Source: Thalassotalea fonticola
GTDB taxonomy: Bacteria > Pseudomonadota > Gammaproteobacteria > Enterobacterales > Alteromonadaceae
Direction of reading: 5' to 3'
Assembly: GCF_032911225.1 (NCBI RefSeq)
Contig: NZ_CP136600.1
Coordinates: 4,526,001 to 4,590,000 of the forward strand
DNA: 64,000 nt
Shown: one piece after another, positions 40,139 to 49,417 of the stretch
Layout of the letters: the number at the start of each line of letters is the position of its first letter
Position numbering within the stretch: the first letter of the stretch is position 1
Notes under the pieces: model-generated
Seen by the model: the letters and a program-made list of their open reading frames with translations, nothing else
The model's database searches: none
Told to the model about the DNA's origin: nothing
Position numbers and translations under genes: made by a program

Positions 40139-41500
40139 TTAACAGGCCACCACATTAATGGCCAAACCACCTAATGAAGTTTCCTTATATTTACTCATCA
40201 TATCTAAACCGGTTTGGTGCATGGTGGCGATAACATCATCTAGGTGTACGTGATGGGTACCATCATCTTGCAGTGCCAGTTTACTTGCATTAATAGCTTT
40301 TACTGCACCCATAGTGTTGCGCTCTATGCACGGTACCTGTACCAAACCATCGATAGGATCACAGGTTAAACCCAGGTTATGTTCCATGCCAATTTCAGCA
40401 GCATTTTCTACTTGCAGGGGCGTACCCCCCATTACGGCAGCCAAGCCCGCTGCAGCCATTGAACACGCGACGCCAATTTCACCTTGGCAACCCACTTCAG
40501 CGGCAGAAATAGAGGCATTGCGATGATATAACAGACCAATGGCGGCTGCGGTAGCCAAAAACTCGATAATTGCTTTGTCATCATCTTTACTGTGAAACTT
40601 TAAGTACCAGGCAAGAACGGCAGGAATGACCCCCGCAGCACCATTGGTTGGTGCAGTAACCACGCGTCCGCCAGCCGCATTCTCTTCGTTGGTGGCCATA
40701 GCAAATAAGTTTAACCAATCTAGAGAGTCAATATTGTCAGTGTTATTTTTGTCGGTTAACTTTTGGTGCATTTGATGAGCACGGCGTTTTAATTTTAAAC
40801 TGCCAGGTAATGTCCCTGGTGTATTTATGCCGCGTTTGATACAGCTATCCATGACCCGCCATATATGTAATATCCTGTTATTGATGTCTGCATCGCCCAA
40901 TTTTTTTTCGTTGGTTAACATTATTTCAGCGATTGACTTGTTTTCTTGTTGACAAATAGCGAGTAATTCTCGAGCAGAATCATAAGAGTAAGGCAGACAA
41001 ACTTGTTCATTTTCCTGTTGAACAAGCTCAGATTCATCGACAACAAAACCGCCACCGACAGAAAAATAACGACGACTAAGCAGAGTGTTTTTGTGTTCAT
41101 CATAGGCACAAATTTGCATGCCATTGGCATGTTGATCTAAGAACTTGGTAAAGTTAAAGCATAAGTCATCACTCATGTTAAAATCGATGCTCCGCTCACC
41201 TGCCAGAATAAGCTTGTTGTTGTCTTTTACTTTTTCGATATAAGGCTGGATGTTGTCAGGATCGACCTCGTTTGGTGTTTCTGCCATTAAGCCTAAGATA
41301 CAAGCTGTATCGGTAGCGTGTCCTCGGCCGGTTAACGCCAAAGAACCATATAAATCAATACGAACTCTTGTAGTGTGCTTTAACTGGTCTTGTTGTTTTA
41401 ATGTTGCAACAAAACGATTACCCGCGACCATAGGTCCGACGGTATGGGAGCTAGACGGGCCAACGCCAATTTTAAATAAATCGAAAATACTGTGTGCCAT
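40139..41500 (-). CDS. sdaA: L-serine ammonia-lyase, single-chain Fe-S type
   Basis: Deaminates serine to pyruvate, the last carbon step of betaine use. The start at 41500 ([24 protein letters not shown]) matches the family N-terminus; an in-frame codon 45 bp upstream is rejected. The [4Fe-4S] cysteines are in [17 protein letters not shown] and [18 protein letters not shown]. Length is 453. It lies downstream of the fds operon on the same strand but behind a terminator, so it probably has its own promoter in the 262-bp gap. Confidence 0.94.
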   Translation of the reverse strand: MAHSIFDLFKIGVGPSSSHTVGPMVAGNRFVATLKQQDQLKHTTRVRIDLYGSLALTGRGHATDTACILGLMAETPNEVDPDNIQPYIEKVKDNNKLILAGERSIDFNMSDDLCFNFTKFLDQHANGMQICAYDEHKNTLLSRRYFSVGGGFVVDESELVQQENEQVCLPYSYDSARELLAICQQENKSIAEIMLTNEKKLGDADINNRILHIWRVMDSCIKRGINTPGTLPGSLKLKRRAHQMHQKLTDKNNTDNIDSLDWLNLFAMATNEENAAGGRVVTAPTNGAAGVIPAVLAWYLKFHSKDDDKAIIEFLATAAAIGLLYHRNASISAAEVGCQGEIGVACSMAAAGLAAVMGGTPLQVENAAEIGMEHNLGLTCDPIDGLVQVPCIERNTMGAVKAINASKLALQDDGTHHVHLDDVIATMHQTGLDMMSKYKETSLGGLAINVVAC

Positions 41501-41665
41501 TTGAATTAATCTCGCTGAGTTTGCTCTTAATACCAATTCCGCCAATTTTTTGACTAATAAATTATTGGGTTTAGTATGGTTTGTGTTGTTATTTTTTTGA
41601 CAACATAGCAGCGCTTAAAGCCGCGCGCTATCTAATATTTGCAACGTGTAGGGATTGGATAAAAG

Positions 41666-41677
41666 GGTGTCGTGATT
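41666..41677 (+). promoter_or_regulatory. TGTCG element upstream of sdaA
   Basis: GGTGTCGTGATT lies 165 bp upstream of sdaA and resembles the GGTGTCGCATT elements before the BCCT and dgc genes. A role as a betaine-regulator site is inferred from likeness only. Confidence 0.35.
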
Positions 41678-41723
41678 GGATGGTTTTATCGGTTAATATC
41701 AGCAAATCGATACTTGCGATTAA

Positions 41724-41749
41724 TATAAAAAGGCGATTTTTATCGCCAA
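41724..41749 (-). terminator. terminator of the fds operon
   Basis: On the minus strand GGCGAT (41747-41742) pairs with ATCGCC (41737-41732) around AAAA and leads into TTTTTATATT. It lies 16 bp after the fdsD stop. Confidence 0.8.
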
Positions 41750-41762
41750 TCAAATAGTGTAA

Positions 41763-41987
41763 TTAATCGTTTTTGATTTCTCTCAACGCTAAAATAACCA
41801 TATCATCAAGTTGATAGTTATCATGGTTTGCTGCTTCTGCAAGCTGTGCGCGCATGCTTGGCGCCCAAAAACGATTTATGTGATGACTGATCTCAATCAC
41901 GCATTGCTGTTGCTCTTTACCATGTAATAAATTAAGCGCAATTTGATTGGCCATATCTACCACATATTTTAAACGATCATCTGACAT
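41763..41987 (-). CDS. fdsD: formate dehydrogenase delta subunit
   Basis: A 74-residue FdsD-family protein of cytosolic NAD+-dependent molybdenum formate dehydrogenases. It needs to be present for mature enzyme in some bacteria, though it carries no cofactor. The FWAPSMRAQLAEAA segment is the recognisable core. GCAGGAT precedes the ATG. It is the last gene of the fdsGBA-fdhD-fdsD operon, 36 bp after fdhD. Confidence 0.88.
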   Translation of the reverse strand: MSDDRLKYVVDMANQIALNLLHGKEQQQCVIEISHHINRFWAPSMRAQLAEAANHDNYQLDDMVILALREIKND

Positions 41988-42023
41988 ATCCTGCTCTCTT
42001 GTTTCTTTGTTATTGGTAATTGA

Positions 42024-42866
42024 TTAACTGTAAATTGTATGACGGCCATTACGAGCAAACCCCACTAACGTCATGTTAGTGTTTTTTGCTATGTTTATCG
42101 CAAACGCCGTCGGGGCCGAAACAGCAATCAGCATAGTGATACCTGCAGCTTGTGCTTTACTGACCATTTCATAGCTGGCACGGCTGGATATCAACAAAAA
42201 ACTGCTGTGGTTGATGACAATGTTTGACGCACTGATTGCACCAATGAGTTTGTCTAATGCGTTGTGGCGACCAATATCTTCGCGAATAAGTTTTATGTTA
42301 CCGTTTTCATCACACCAAGCAGCACCATGAATGGCACCGGTGAGTTGTTGGAGTGGTTGATGCGCTTGTAAGCGAGTCACCGCTTTTTGTATCGCCAAGT
42401 TGGTGAACTCGCTTAATTCTCGGGGTGGTTGCTTACTTCTCTGTCCATTGATTCGTTGATTTTTCATCGCTTGCTGTAAAGATTCTGCACCGCACAAACC
42501 ACAACCTGTGCGACCAGTCATGTTGCGCCGCTGTTGCTTTAAACGCCATACCGCTCTGCTGGTTACAGTGATATTTAATTCAACTCCTAGCTCTTGTTCT
42601 GTAACACTAATGTCCAGTATCTCACCAACGTCATTGACAATTTTTTCGCTTAAACTAAAGCCTATTGCCAAGTCGTACAAATCACTTGGTGTGCTCATCA
42701 TCACCACATGAGAAATACCGTTATATATCAAAGCAACGGCAGTTTCTTCAGCGATGTCATCCATCACGGTGGTTAGAGAATTATTCGAACAACGCAGCAC
42801 TTGCTGTTGCTGCGCTGTCGGCATATTGACGGCAGTGTCTGCTGCCATAATGTTATGTTTCAGCAA
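42024..42866 (-). CDS. fdhD: formate dehydrogenase sulfurtransferase FdhD/FdsC
   Basis: Carries sulfur from the cysteine desulfurase to the molybdenum cofactor of formate dehydrogenase. The 280-residue protein has the conserved CxxC in GRTGCGLCGAESLQQA. A TTG start at 42866 is supported by GGAGG four bases upstream, inside the end of fdsA (14-bp overlap); an ATG at 42848 lacks a ribosome site. The gene lies between fdsA and fdsD, as expected for fdsC. Confidence 0.92.
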   Translation of the reverse strand: MLKHNIMAADTAVNMPTAQQQQVLRCSNNSLTTVMDDIAEETAVALIYNGISHVVMMSTPSDLYDLAIGFSLSEKIVNDVGEILDISVTEQELGVELNITVTSRAVWRLKQQRRNMTGRTGCGLCGAESLQQAMKNQRINGQRSKQPPRELSEFTNLAIQKAVTRLQAHQPLQQLTGAIHGAAWCDENGNIKLIREDIGRHNALDKLIGAISASNIVINHSSFLLISSRASYEMVSKAQAAGITMLIAVSAPTAFAINIAKNTNMTLVGFARNGRHTIYS

Positions 42867-45753
42867 CTTGCCTCCCGTTTTTATTTTTTAAGTATTGTTC
42901 CTGGCGCTGACTGAACTGCTCGTAGTCCGCTTGCCACTGCGACGGTTCATCTACCTTAGTCGCTTGCACTGCTGTTACTTTATATTCAGGGCAATTAGTT
43001 GCCCAGTCAGAATTTTCAGTGGTAACCACATTAGCGCCGCTCAATGGGTGATGGAAGGTGGTATAAACAACCCCAGGCTGCACGCGTTCACTAATGTGCG
43101 CGAGTAATGCCGTGGTGCCTGCACGACTGGCAATACCTATCCAATCACCGTTATTGATACCTCTGTCTTCAGCGTCATTAGGGTGGATTTCCAATACGTC
43201 TTGATCGTGCCAAATTTGGTTGTCGGTACGCCTTGTTTGCGCGCCAACATTATATTGGCTTAAAATTCGCCCTGTGGTTAATAACAATGGAAAACGTTTA
43301 TTCGCCTTTTCCTGTGTTGGCACATATTCAGTAATAGCAAACTTGCCTTTTTCGCCAACAAAACTCTCAGTGTGCATGATTGGCGTACCCAGTGGCGCCT
43401 CTTCATTGCACGGCCATTGAAGAGAGCCAAGCTGATCTAATTTTTGGTAACTAACACCGTTAAACGTTGGCGTTAAACGCGCTATTTCATCCATTATTTC
43501 ACTCGGGTGCTGATAATTCATGTTATAGCCGAGTACTTTGGCAAGTTCGATAGTGACTTGCCAATCTTCCTTCCCTGCCAGGGCCGGCATAAGTTTACGC
43601 ACTCTGGAAATACGTCGTTCGGCATTGGTAAATGTGCCATTTTTTTCCATAAATGACGAGCCTGGTAAAAATATGTGAGCGTATTTTGCGGTTTCATTAA
43701 GAAATATATCTTGCACAATAATACACTGCATCGAGCTTAATGCTTTTTGTACATGCTGAGTGTTTGGATCCGATTGGGCGATATCTTCACCTTGACAATA
43801 CAAGCCTTTAAAATCGCCATGTATTGCCGCTTCGAACATATTTGGAATGCGCAAACCAGGCTCACTATCTAATGATACTTGCCATTCTTGTTCAAATAAG
43901 TTGCGTGTGTTTTCATCGCCAACATGACGATACCCTGGCAGCTCGTGTGGAAAAGAGCCCATATCACAAGAGCCCTGCACATTATTTTGGCCACGCAGCG
44001 GATTCACGCCAACACCTTCTCGACCAATATTGCCGGTAACCATTGCCAAATTAGCAATTGCCATTACTGATGAGCTGCCTTGCGAGTGTTCGGTGACACC
44101 TAAACCGTAATAAATGGCACCGTTTTTAGCGCTGGCGTATAGTCTGGCAGCAGCGCGTAATTCACTCGCGTCGACTCCGGTGATTGCCATGGTGTTTTCT
44201 GGTGAATGGCGTTGGTCTTGAATATGCTCAAACCATTGCTGAAAACTTGCATCATCACAACGATGGTTTATGAACTCAGTATCTTCCAGACCTTCGTCAA
44301 CAATGACATGGGCCAGAGCATTGATCAATGCCACGTTGGTACCAGGGCGCAGTTTAAGGTGATGTTGCGCTTTGGTATGCGGGCTGTCAATAAGGTCTAT
44401 GCTGCGCGGGTCGGCAACAATTAACTTAGCACCTTGGCGTAAACGGCGTTTAAGTAATGAACCAAATACCGGGTGCGCGTCGGTTGGGTTGGCGCCAATG
44501 ATGAGCACTACATCCGTTGCCATCACTGATTCAAAGGTTTGGGTACCCGCGGATTCGTTTAAGGTGGCTTTTAAACCATAACCGGTTGGCGAATGACAAA
44601 CTCGGGCGCAGGTATCGACATTATTATTTTGAAAAACTGCACGTACCAGTTTTTGCACCAAATAGGTTTCTTCGTTGGTACAGCGAGACGATGTTATAGC
44701 GCCGATGCTGTTGCGACCATGTTCTTTTTGAATATCGGTTAAGCGCTTAGCGGCAAACGCTAATGCCTCTTCCCAACTAACTTCACGCCAGTCTTGTTCG
44801 ATATTATCGCGGATCATCGGGCTGGTGATCCTGTCCTGATGGGTGGCGTAACCAAAAGCAAATCGGCCTTTAACACAGGAGTGCCCCTGGTTTGCTTGGC
44901 CATTTTTATCTGGTACCATTCTCAACACCTTATCGCCTTGCATGTCTGCGCGGAACGAGCAGCCAACACCACAATAGGCACAGGTGGTAATAATGCTGTG
45001 ATCTGGCTGACCATTATCGATCACTGACTTTTCGGTTAATGTCGCAGTTGGGCAGGCTTGAACACAGGCGCCGCACGACACACAGTCAGATTCGATAAAG
45101 TTCTGGTCTTGACCGGTACTTATACGCGAATCAAACCCTCTACCTTCAACCGTCAAGGCAAAAGTGCCTTGCACTTCTTCACAAGCTCTAACACAGCGAG
45201 AGCAGGCAATGCATTTAGAATCGTCAAAGCTAAAATAGGGGTTCGATGAATCAGTTGCGCCATCAAGATGATTCTTGCCTTCAAAACCATAGCGTACTTC
45301 ACGTAAACCGACGGCACCCGCCATATCTTGTAATTCACAATCGCCATTTGCTGGACAGGTAAGGCAATCTAACGGATGATCTGAAATGTAAAGCTCCATA
45401 ACATCGCGACGCAATTTGGCTATTTTTGTATTTTGCGTTTGAACCTTCATACCATCTTTTACTGGCGTTGTACAAGAAGCCGGCATGCCACGCATCCCCT
45501 CAATCTCTACCGCACACAAGCGACATGAACCAAAGGCTTCTAAGTTATCACTGGCACACAGCTTAGGAATATTTATATCAGCAATAGCGGCGGCTCGTAA
45601 TACCGACGTTCCTTCAGGCACGACAATATTTACACCATCAATTTGTACGCTAACCTGTACGCTAGATTTAGACAAAGGTGTGCCTAAATCTTTACTAAGG
45701 TCGGTTGGTAGAACGGCAGCTGGCTCTTTTTTGGGATCGAAATAATTTATCAT
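42853..45753 (-). CDS. fdsA: NAD-dependent formate dehydrogenase alpha subunit
   Basis: Catalytic subunit, 966 residues. In order it has an N-terminal [2Fe-2S] domain (ASDNLEAFGSCRLCAVE), an His/Cys-ligated cluster (HPLDCLTCPANGDCEL), two [4Fe-4S] sets (CIACSRCVRACEEVQG and CVSCGACVQACPTATL), and the molybdopterin domain starting CAYCGVGC. The molybdenum ligand is cysteine (RVCHSPTGYGL), not selenocysteine. The start at 45753 (MINYFDPKKE) has AAAAGG upstream and follows the fdsB stop by 1 bp. It oxidises formate to CO2. Confidence 0.96.
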   Translation of the reverse strand: MINYFDPKKEPAAVLPTDLSKDLGTPLSKSSVQVSVQIDGVNIVVPEGTSVLRAAAIADINIPKLCASDNLEAFGSCRLCAVEIEGMRGMPASCTTPVKDGMKVQTQNTKIAKLRRDVMELYISDHPLDCLTCPANGDCELQDMAGAVGLREVRYGFEGKNHLDGATDSSNPYFSFDDSKCIACSRCVRACEEVQGTFALTVEGRGFDSRISTGQDQNFIESDCVSCGACVQACPTATLTEKSVIDNGQPDHSIITTCAYCGVGCSFRADMQGDKVLRMVPDKNGQANQGHSCVKGRFAFGYATHQDRITSPMIRDNIEQDWREVSWEEALAFAAKRLTDIQKEHGRNSIGAITSSRCTNEETYLVQKLVRAVFQNNNVDTCARVCHSPTGYGLKATLNESAGTQTFESVMATDVVLIIGANPTDAHPVFGSLLKRRLRQGAKLIVADPRSIDLIDSPHTKAQHHLKLRPGTNVALINALAHVIVDEGLEDTEFINHRCDDASFQQWFEHIQDQRHSPENTMAITGVDASELRAAARLYASAKNGAIYYGLGVTEHSQGSSSVMAIANLAMVTGNIGREGVGVNPLRGQNNVQGSCDMGSFPHELPGYRHVGDENTRNLFEQEWQVSLDSEPGLRIPNMFEAAIHGDFKGLYCQGEDIAQSDPNTQHVQKALSSMQCIIVQDIFLNETAKYAHIFLPGSSFMEKNGTFTNAERRISRVRKLMPALAGKEDWQVTIELAKVLGYNMNYQHPSEIMDEIARLTPTFNGVSYQKLDQLGSLQWPCNEEAPLGTPIMHTESFVGEKGKFAITEYVPTQEKANKRFPLLLTTGRILSQYNVGAQTRRTDNQIWHDQDVLEIHPNDAEDRGINNGDWIGIASRAGTTALLAHISERVQPGVVYTTFHHPLSGANVVTTENSDWATNCPEYKVTAVQATKVDEPSQWQADYEQFSQRQEQYLKNKNGRQVAET

Positions 45754-45754
45754 T

Positions 45755-47368
45755 TTATTGAGCCTTTTCGGTTGACGGTTGCGGCAAAAAGTCATCGGGG
45801 AAATATTTAAGTGCACTGCGCACCGGGAATGGAGTCATGCCTCCCATAGCACATAAAGAACCGTATTCCATGGTGTCGCATAAATCGTGTAATAAGTTTA
45901 CGTTGTCCTGTCTGATCTGTTCGTTATTATCATTTTTGATGATTTTATCTATTACCTCAACACCACGTACCGAGCCAATACGACATGGGGTGCATTTACC
46001 ACAAGATTCTACTTCACAAAACTCCATGGCAAAACGCGCCTGAGCGGCCATATCTACGGTATCGTCAAATACGACAATGCCGCCGTGGCCCAATACCGCA
46101 CCAATGCTGGCAAATTCTTCATAATCGAGCGCCGTATGCCATTGTTCTTCTGGCAAGTAAGCACCTAACGGTCCACCTACTTGTACACTACGCATGGGGC
46201 GCTTGCTTTTACAGCCCTTGCCATATTGCTGCAGTAATTCATTGAGAGATATACCAAATGCCAATTCAACCAGACCGCCTTGGGCAATGTTACCCGCTAA
46301 TTGAATGGGCAAGGTGCCACGCGATCGGCCCATACCAAAATCACGATAACTGGCGCCGCCATGGCTTAAAATATAAGGTACTGAAGCAAGTGATATAACA
46401 TTATTCACTACGGTTGGCTGACCAAATAAGCCTTCAATAGCTGGCAATGGTGGTTTGGCGCGAACTAAACCACGCTTGCCTTCCAGGCTTTCCAGCAATG
46501 AGGTTTCTTCACCGCAAATATAAGCGCCAGCGCCCAAGCGTACTTCTAAATGAAAGCTGTGCTTACTGCCACAAATATTCTCACCCAGATAACCCTTCGC
46601 TTGCGCGTTTTCAATCGCCAGATTTAAAATGCGCTGGGCTTGCGGATATTCACTACGTAAATAGATATAGCCTTGATTTGCCCCTACGCTAAGGCCAGCG
46701 ATAATCATGCCTTCAATCAGCACTAAGGGGTCGCCTTCCATTAACATACGATCGGCAAACGTGCCTGAATCACCTTCATCGGCGTTACAGACGATATATT
46801 TTTGCTGCTCTGGCTCATCTAATACGGTTTGCCATTTTATACCTGTAGGAAATGCTGCGCCGCCACGACCTCTAAGACCAGACTCTTTTACTTCATCAAC
46901 TATCTGTTGTGCAGTTTTCTTTAAGGCACTGGTTAACCCGACAAATCCGCCATGATTAATGTAATCATCTACATCGATAGGGTCGATAATGCCTACTCGG
47001 GCAAATGTTAAGCGTTGTTGAGATTTAAACCAAGGCAACTCTTCAGTAAAACCAAGACATAGTGGATGCTCAACAATATCATTAAAACATTGCTGATTAA
47101 TGATCTCGCTTACATCTTCTGGTTTTACCGGCCCATATGCGACACGACCCTTAGGAGTATTAACTTCTAATAAAGGCTCTAACCAAAACATGCCTCGCGA
47201 CCCATTCCTTACTAATTTTGCTTCTAGGTCTGGCTGTGAGTTAAGTATATTTTCAGCCTGCGTTGCCACTTTGTCGCTACCTTTCGAACGGGCGGTAGTA
47301 TCTAAAGAGACGAAAATTTTTCGTGACATTAATGCCATTGAGTTTTCAGTTGAAGGTGAGAGATTCAT
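45755..47368 (-). CDS. fdsB: formate dehydrogenase beta subunit
   Basis: A 537-residue NuoF-like subunit that passes electrons to NAD+. It has the FMN/NADH site (SGLRGRGGAAFPTGIKW) and the [4Fe-4S] motif CGKCTPCRIGS near the C-terminus. Its N-terminal thioredoxin-like region (KIFVSLDTTARSKG) has no cysteine pair, so no extra cluster is expected there. The start overlaps the fdsG stop by 4 bp. Confidence 0.95.
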   Translation of the reverse strand: MNLSPSTENSMALMSRKIFVSLDTTARSKGSDKVATQAENILNSQPDLEAKLVRNGSRGMFWLEPLLEVNTPKGRVAYGPVKPEDVSEIINQQCFNDIVEHPLCLGFTEELPWFKSQQRLTFARVGIIDPIDVDDYINHGGFVGLTSALKKTAQQIVDEVKESGLRGRGGAAFPTGIKWQTVLDEPEQQKYIVCNADEGDSGTFADRMLMEGDPLVLIEGMIIAGLSVGANQGYIYLRSEYPQAQRILNLAIENAQAKGYLGENICGSKHSFHLEVRLGAGAYICGEETSLLESLEGKRGLVRAKPPLPAIEGLFGQPTVVNNVISLASVPYILSHGGASYRDFGMGRSRGTLPIQLAGNIAQGGLVELAFGISLNELLQQYGKGCKSKRPMRSVQVGGPLGAYLPEEQWHTALDYEEFASIGAVLGHGGIVVFDDTVDMAAQARFAMEFCEVESCGKCTPCRIGSVRGVEVIDKIIKNDNNEQIRQDNVNLLHDLCDTMEYGSLCAMGGMTPFPVRSALKYFPDDFLPQPSTEKAQ

Positions 47369-47856
47369 TTTAACTCCAACGAATAAGTATTTAACGACTC
47401 GAGAATTTGCTCAAATTTTTGTTGGTCTAATTCGCCATGGATATCATCACCAATACGAATAGCCGGTGAACATGCACAATTACCCAAGCAATAAACCGGC
47501 TCTAAGGTATATTGGCTATCTTTGCTGGTTTGGTGGTAATCGATGGCCAGCCTCTGTTTGATATTTTCCTCTAGCACTCTTGACCCCATGGCTTGGCATG
47601 ACTCTCCTCGACAGACTTCGATAACATGAGTACCAGGTTTTTCGCTGCGAAAATGATGGTAAAAGCTAATCACGCCATGAACTTCGGCGCGAGACACATT
47701 TAATGCCTTGGCGATTAAAGGGAGGGCATTGGACGGAATAAAAGATAAGTTATCCTGAATGGCATGTAATATAGGTAGCATCGCGCCGGGCAATGTTTGG
47801 TGTTGCTCGATAATACTGGCGATCTGCAGCAGGCCTTGCTCGTTGGTGGCAGCCAT
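47365..47856 (-). CDS. fdsG: formate dehydrogenase gamma subunit
   Basis: A 163-residue NuoE-like [2Fe-2S] subunit with cluster ligands in CRGESCQAMG and CLGNCACSP. The start at 47856 (MAATNEQG) is chosen because GAGGAA lies six bases upstream; the frame is open a further 54 bp. It is the first gene of the fds operon, divergent from the gbdR-like regulator. Confidence 0.94.
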   Translation of the reverse strand: MAATNEQGLLQIASIIEQHQTLPGAMLPILHAIQDNLSFIPSNALPLIAKALNVSRAEVHGVISFYHHFRSEKPGTHVIEVCRGESCQAMGSRVLEENIKQRLAIDYHQTSKDSQYTLEPVYCLGNCACSPAIRIGDDIHGELDQQKFEQILESLNTYSLELK

Positions 47857-48286
47857 AATATTCCTCTGGGCATTGTCACTTTTAGGCATTATCAAATAAC
47901 TGCTCATCATCGATATAGCAGATTAAGACATCTTCATAGCTAATTAAGACATTTGTCCATTGCGGCATATCGGAAAATTTAAATGGTTTTTTAACAAAAA
48001 GTTAAATAATTGTTAACAAATGTCGCTTTTAGGTATGAAGTGTGTCGTAATTTGAATGGTTTTAATGTACTGTAAATCTATTGTTATACGGCTTTTTGAT
48101 TTTGATCGTTTATTGATCTGGATCAATTTTAATTCTTGAATAATTCCTGGTTTTTTGATCCAGATCAACCTTTGGCGATATTGCAGTGTTGTCTGTTGGA
48201 TTAGAAAAATAAAAAAAATAAAGTTATTAGGAAAAATCGAGACACTGGTTTTAACCTGAACAGCAACGAACAAGAGGAACAAGTAC
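47857..48286. promoter_or_regulatory. divergent fds / gbdR-like control region
   Basis: A 430-bp AT-rich region holding promoters for both directions. It has two FNR-type boxes (separate entry) and several TGTCG elements: ATGTCGCTTT at 48020-48029 and TGTGTCGTAATT at 48041-48052. Near 47931-47970 lie AAGACAT repeated and GCGGCATATCGGAAAA, close to the CGGCATATCTGAAAA unit before fdhA. No gene fits here. Confidence 0.55.
48113..48168. promoter_or_regulatory. two FNR-type boxes before the gbdR-like gene
   Basis: TTGATCTGGATCAA (48113-48126) and TTGATCCAGATCAA (48155-48168) both match TTGAT-N4-ATCAA. Their centres are 42 bp apart, four helical turns, so two dimers would sit on the same face of the DNA. 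Confidence 0.65.
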
Positions 48287-49333
48287 ATGCCATTAGCAAA
48301 ATCGAATAGCAGTAAACCACCGGTAAAATGTTCTCACGTCGGTTTTTTATTACAACCTAACTTTACCATGCTGGCTCTGTCATCAGCAATCGAACCAATG
48401 CGAATGGCCAATCAATTGTCCGGCCAAACTCTTTATCGGTGGACCATTCTAAGTGAAGATGGTCGTTCAGTTACTGCCAGCGACGGTCTAAAAATTGAAA
48501 TTGATTCCTGCATCAATAATCATGTTGATTTCGACACTGTACTGGTTTGTGGTGGTGTTGATATTAAAAGTACTATTACTCGAAAAACCCTCAGCTGGCT
48601 GACCCATTTATCACGCTGCAATATTGTTTTAGGTGGTATTTGTACAGGCAGTTATTTGTTAGCTAAAGCCGGTTTGTTAGATGGTTATCAATGCACCATT
48701 CATTGGGAGTTATTAGCAAGTTGGCAGGAAGAGTTCCCATTTTTGAAAAGTTCCAATCAACTGTTTACCTATGATCGCGATCGCATAACCTGCTCAGGTG
48801 GCACTGCGCCGATGGACATGATGCTGCACGTGATTGCTAAAGAATATGGTAAGGAGTTAACAACGGCTATTTCAGACATGTTTACCCATGAAAATATACG
48901 TGATGAAAATGACCAGCAGCGTATACCATTACAACATATTGTTGGTGCCACCCAATCAAAACTGCAAGATGTAGTGGGGTTAATGGAAGCAAACATTGAA
49001 GAAGTATTATGTCTCGATGAATTAGCTAATTACGTTGATTTATCGCGTCGACAGTTAGAGCGACTGTTTCAAAAGTATCTCGACTGCTCACCGCATCGTT
49101 ATTATTTACAGTTACGCTTAACTAGGGCTCGTCAGCTGTTAAAGCAAACCAGTATGTCTATTATTGAAATAGCCATCGCCTGTGGCTTTGTATCAACACC
49201 GCATTTTAGTAAGTGCTATCGTAATTCATTTAACATCCCGCCTCGCGATGAGCGCAACGTCATATCAGCAAACATGCAATCGGCTGCAAGTAATGAATCT
49301 AGTTTAGGCTCGGTTACGATTAATCATCATTAG
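48287..49333 (+). CDS. gbdR: GlxA/GbdR-type AraC-family regulator
   Basis: A 348-residue regulator with an N-terminal DJ-1/PfpI-like ligand domain (VGFLLQPNFTMLALSSAIEP through LGGICTGSYLLAKAGLLDG, about residues 18-190) and a C-terminal AraC double helix-turn-helix (LANYVDLSRRQLERLFQKYL, about 240-325). The SAIEPMRMANQLSG segment is typical of the GbdR/CdhR/SouR group, which sense betaine, dimethylglycine or sarcosine. AAGAGGAAC precedes the ATG. Its position among betaine genes makes GbdR the best call; a sarcosine or carnitine sensor is the alternative. Confidence 0.8.
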   Translation: MPLAKSNSSKPPVKCSHVGFLLQPNFTMLALSSAIEPMRMANQLSGQTLYRWTILSEDGRSVTASDGLKIEIDSCINNHVDFDTVLVCGGVDIKSTITRKTLSWLTHLSRCNIVLGGICTGSYLLAKAGLLDGYQCTIHWELLASWQEEFPFLKSSNQLFTYDRDRITCSGGTAPMDMMLHVIAKEYGKELTTAISDMFTHENIRDENDQQRIPLQHIVGATQSKLQDVVGLMEANIEEVLCLDELANYVDLSRRQLERLFQKYLDCSPHRYYLQLRLTRARQLLKQTSMSIIEIAIACGFVSTPHFSKCYRNSFNIPPRDERNVISANMQSAASNESSLGSVTINHH

Positions 49334-49354
49334 TTGCCAAGTAAGGCTTTACAG

Positions 49355-49390
49355 GATACCGTTTATAATTGAAGTGAAACGGTATCTGTT
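49355..49390 (+). terminator. possible terminator of the regulator gene
   Basis: GATACCGTTT (49355-49364) pairs with AAACGGTATC (49377-49386) across a 12-nt loop, followed by TGTTTAACT. The T tail is weak and the next gene starts only 28 bp later. Confidence 0.45.
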
Positions 49391-49417
49391 TAACTGCTTA
49401 TTTGTATACTTGGCTAT

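Noticed and set aside
41501..41762. Glycine riboswitch before sdaA
   Set aside because: The conserved glycine-aptamer core was looked for here and before glyA and not found.
45755..47368. fds genes as respiratory complex I (nuoEFG)
   Set aside because: No other nuo genes are present, and fdhD, fdsD and a molybdopterin site with formate dehydrogenase motifs follow.
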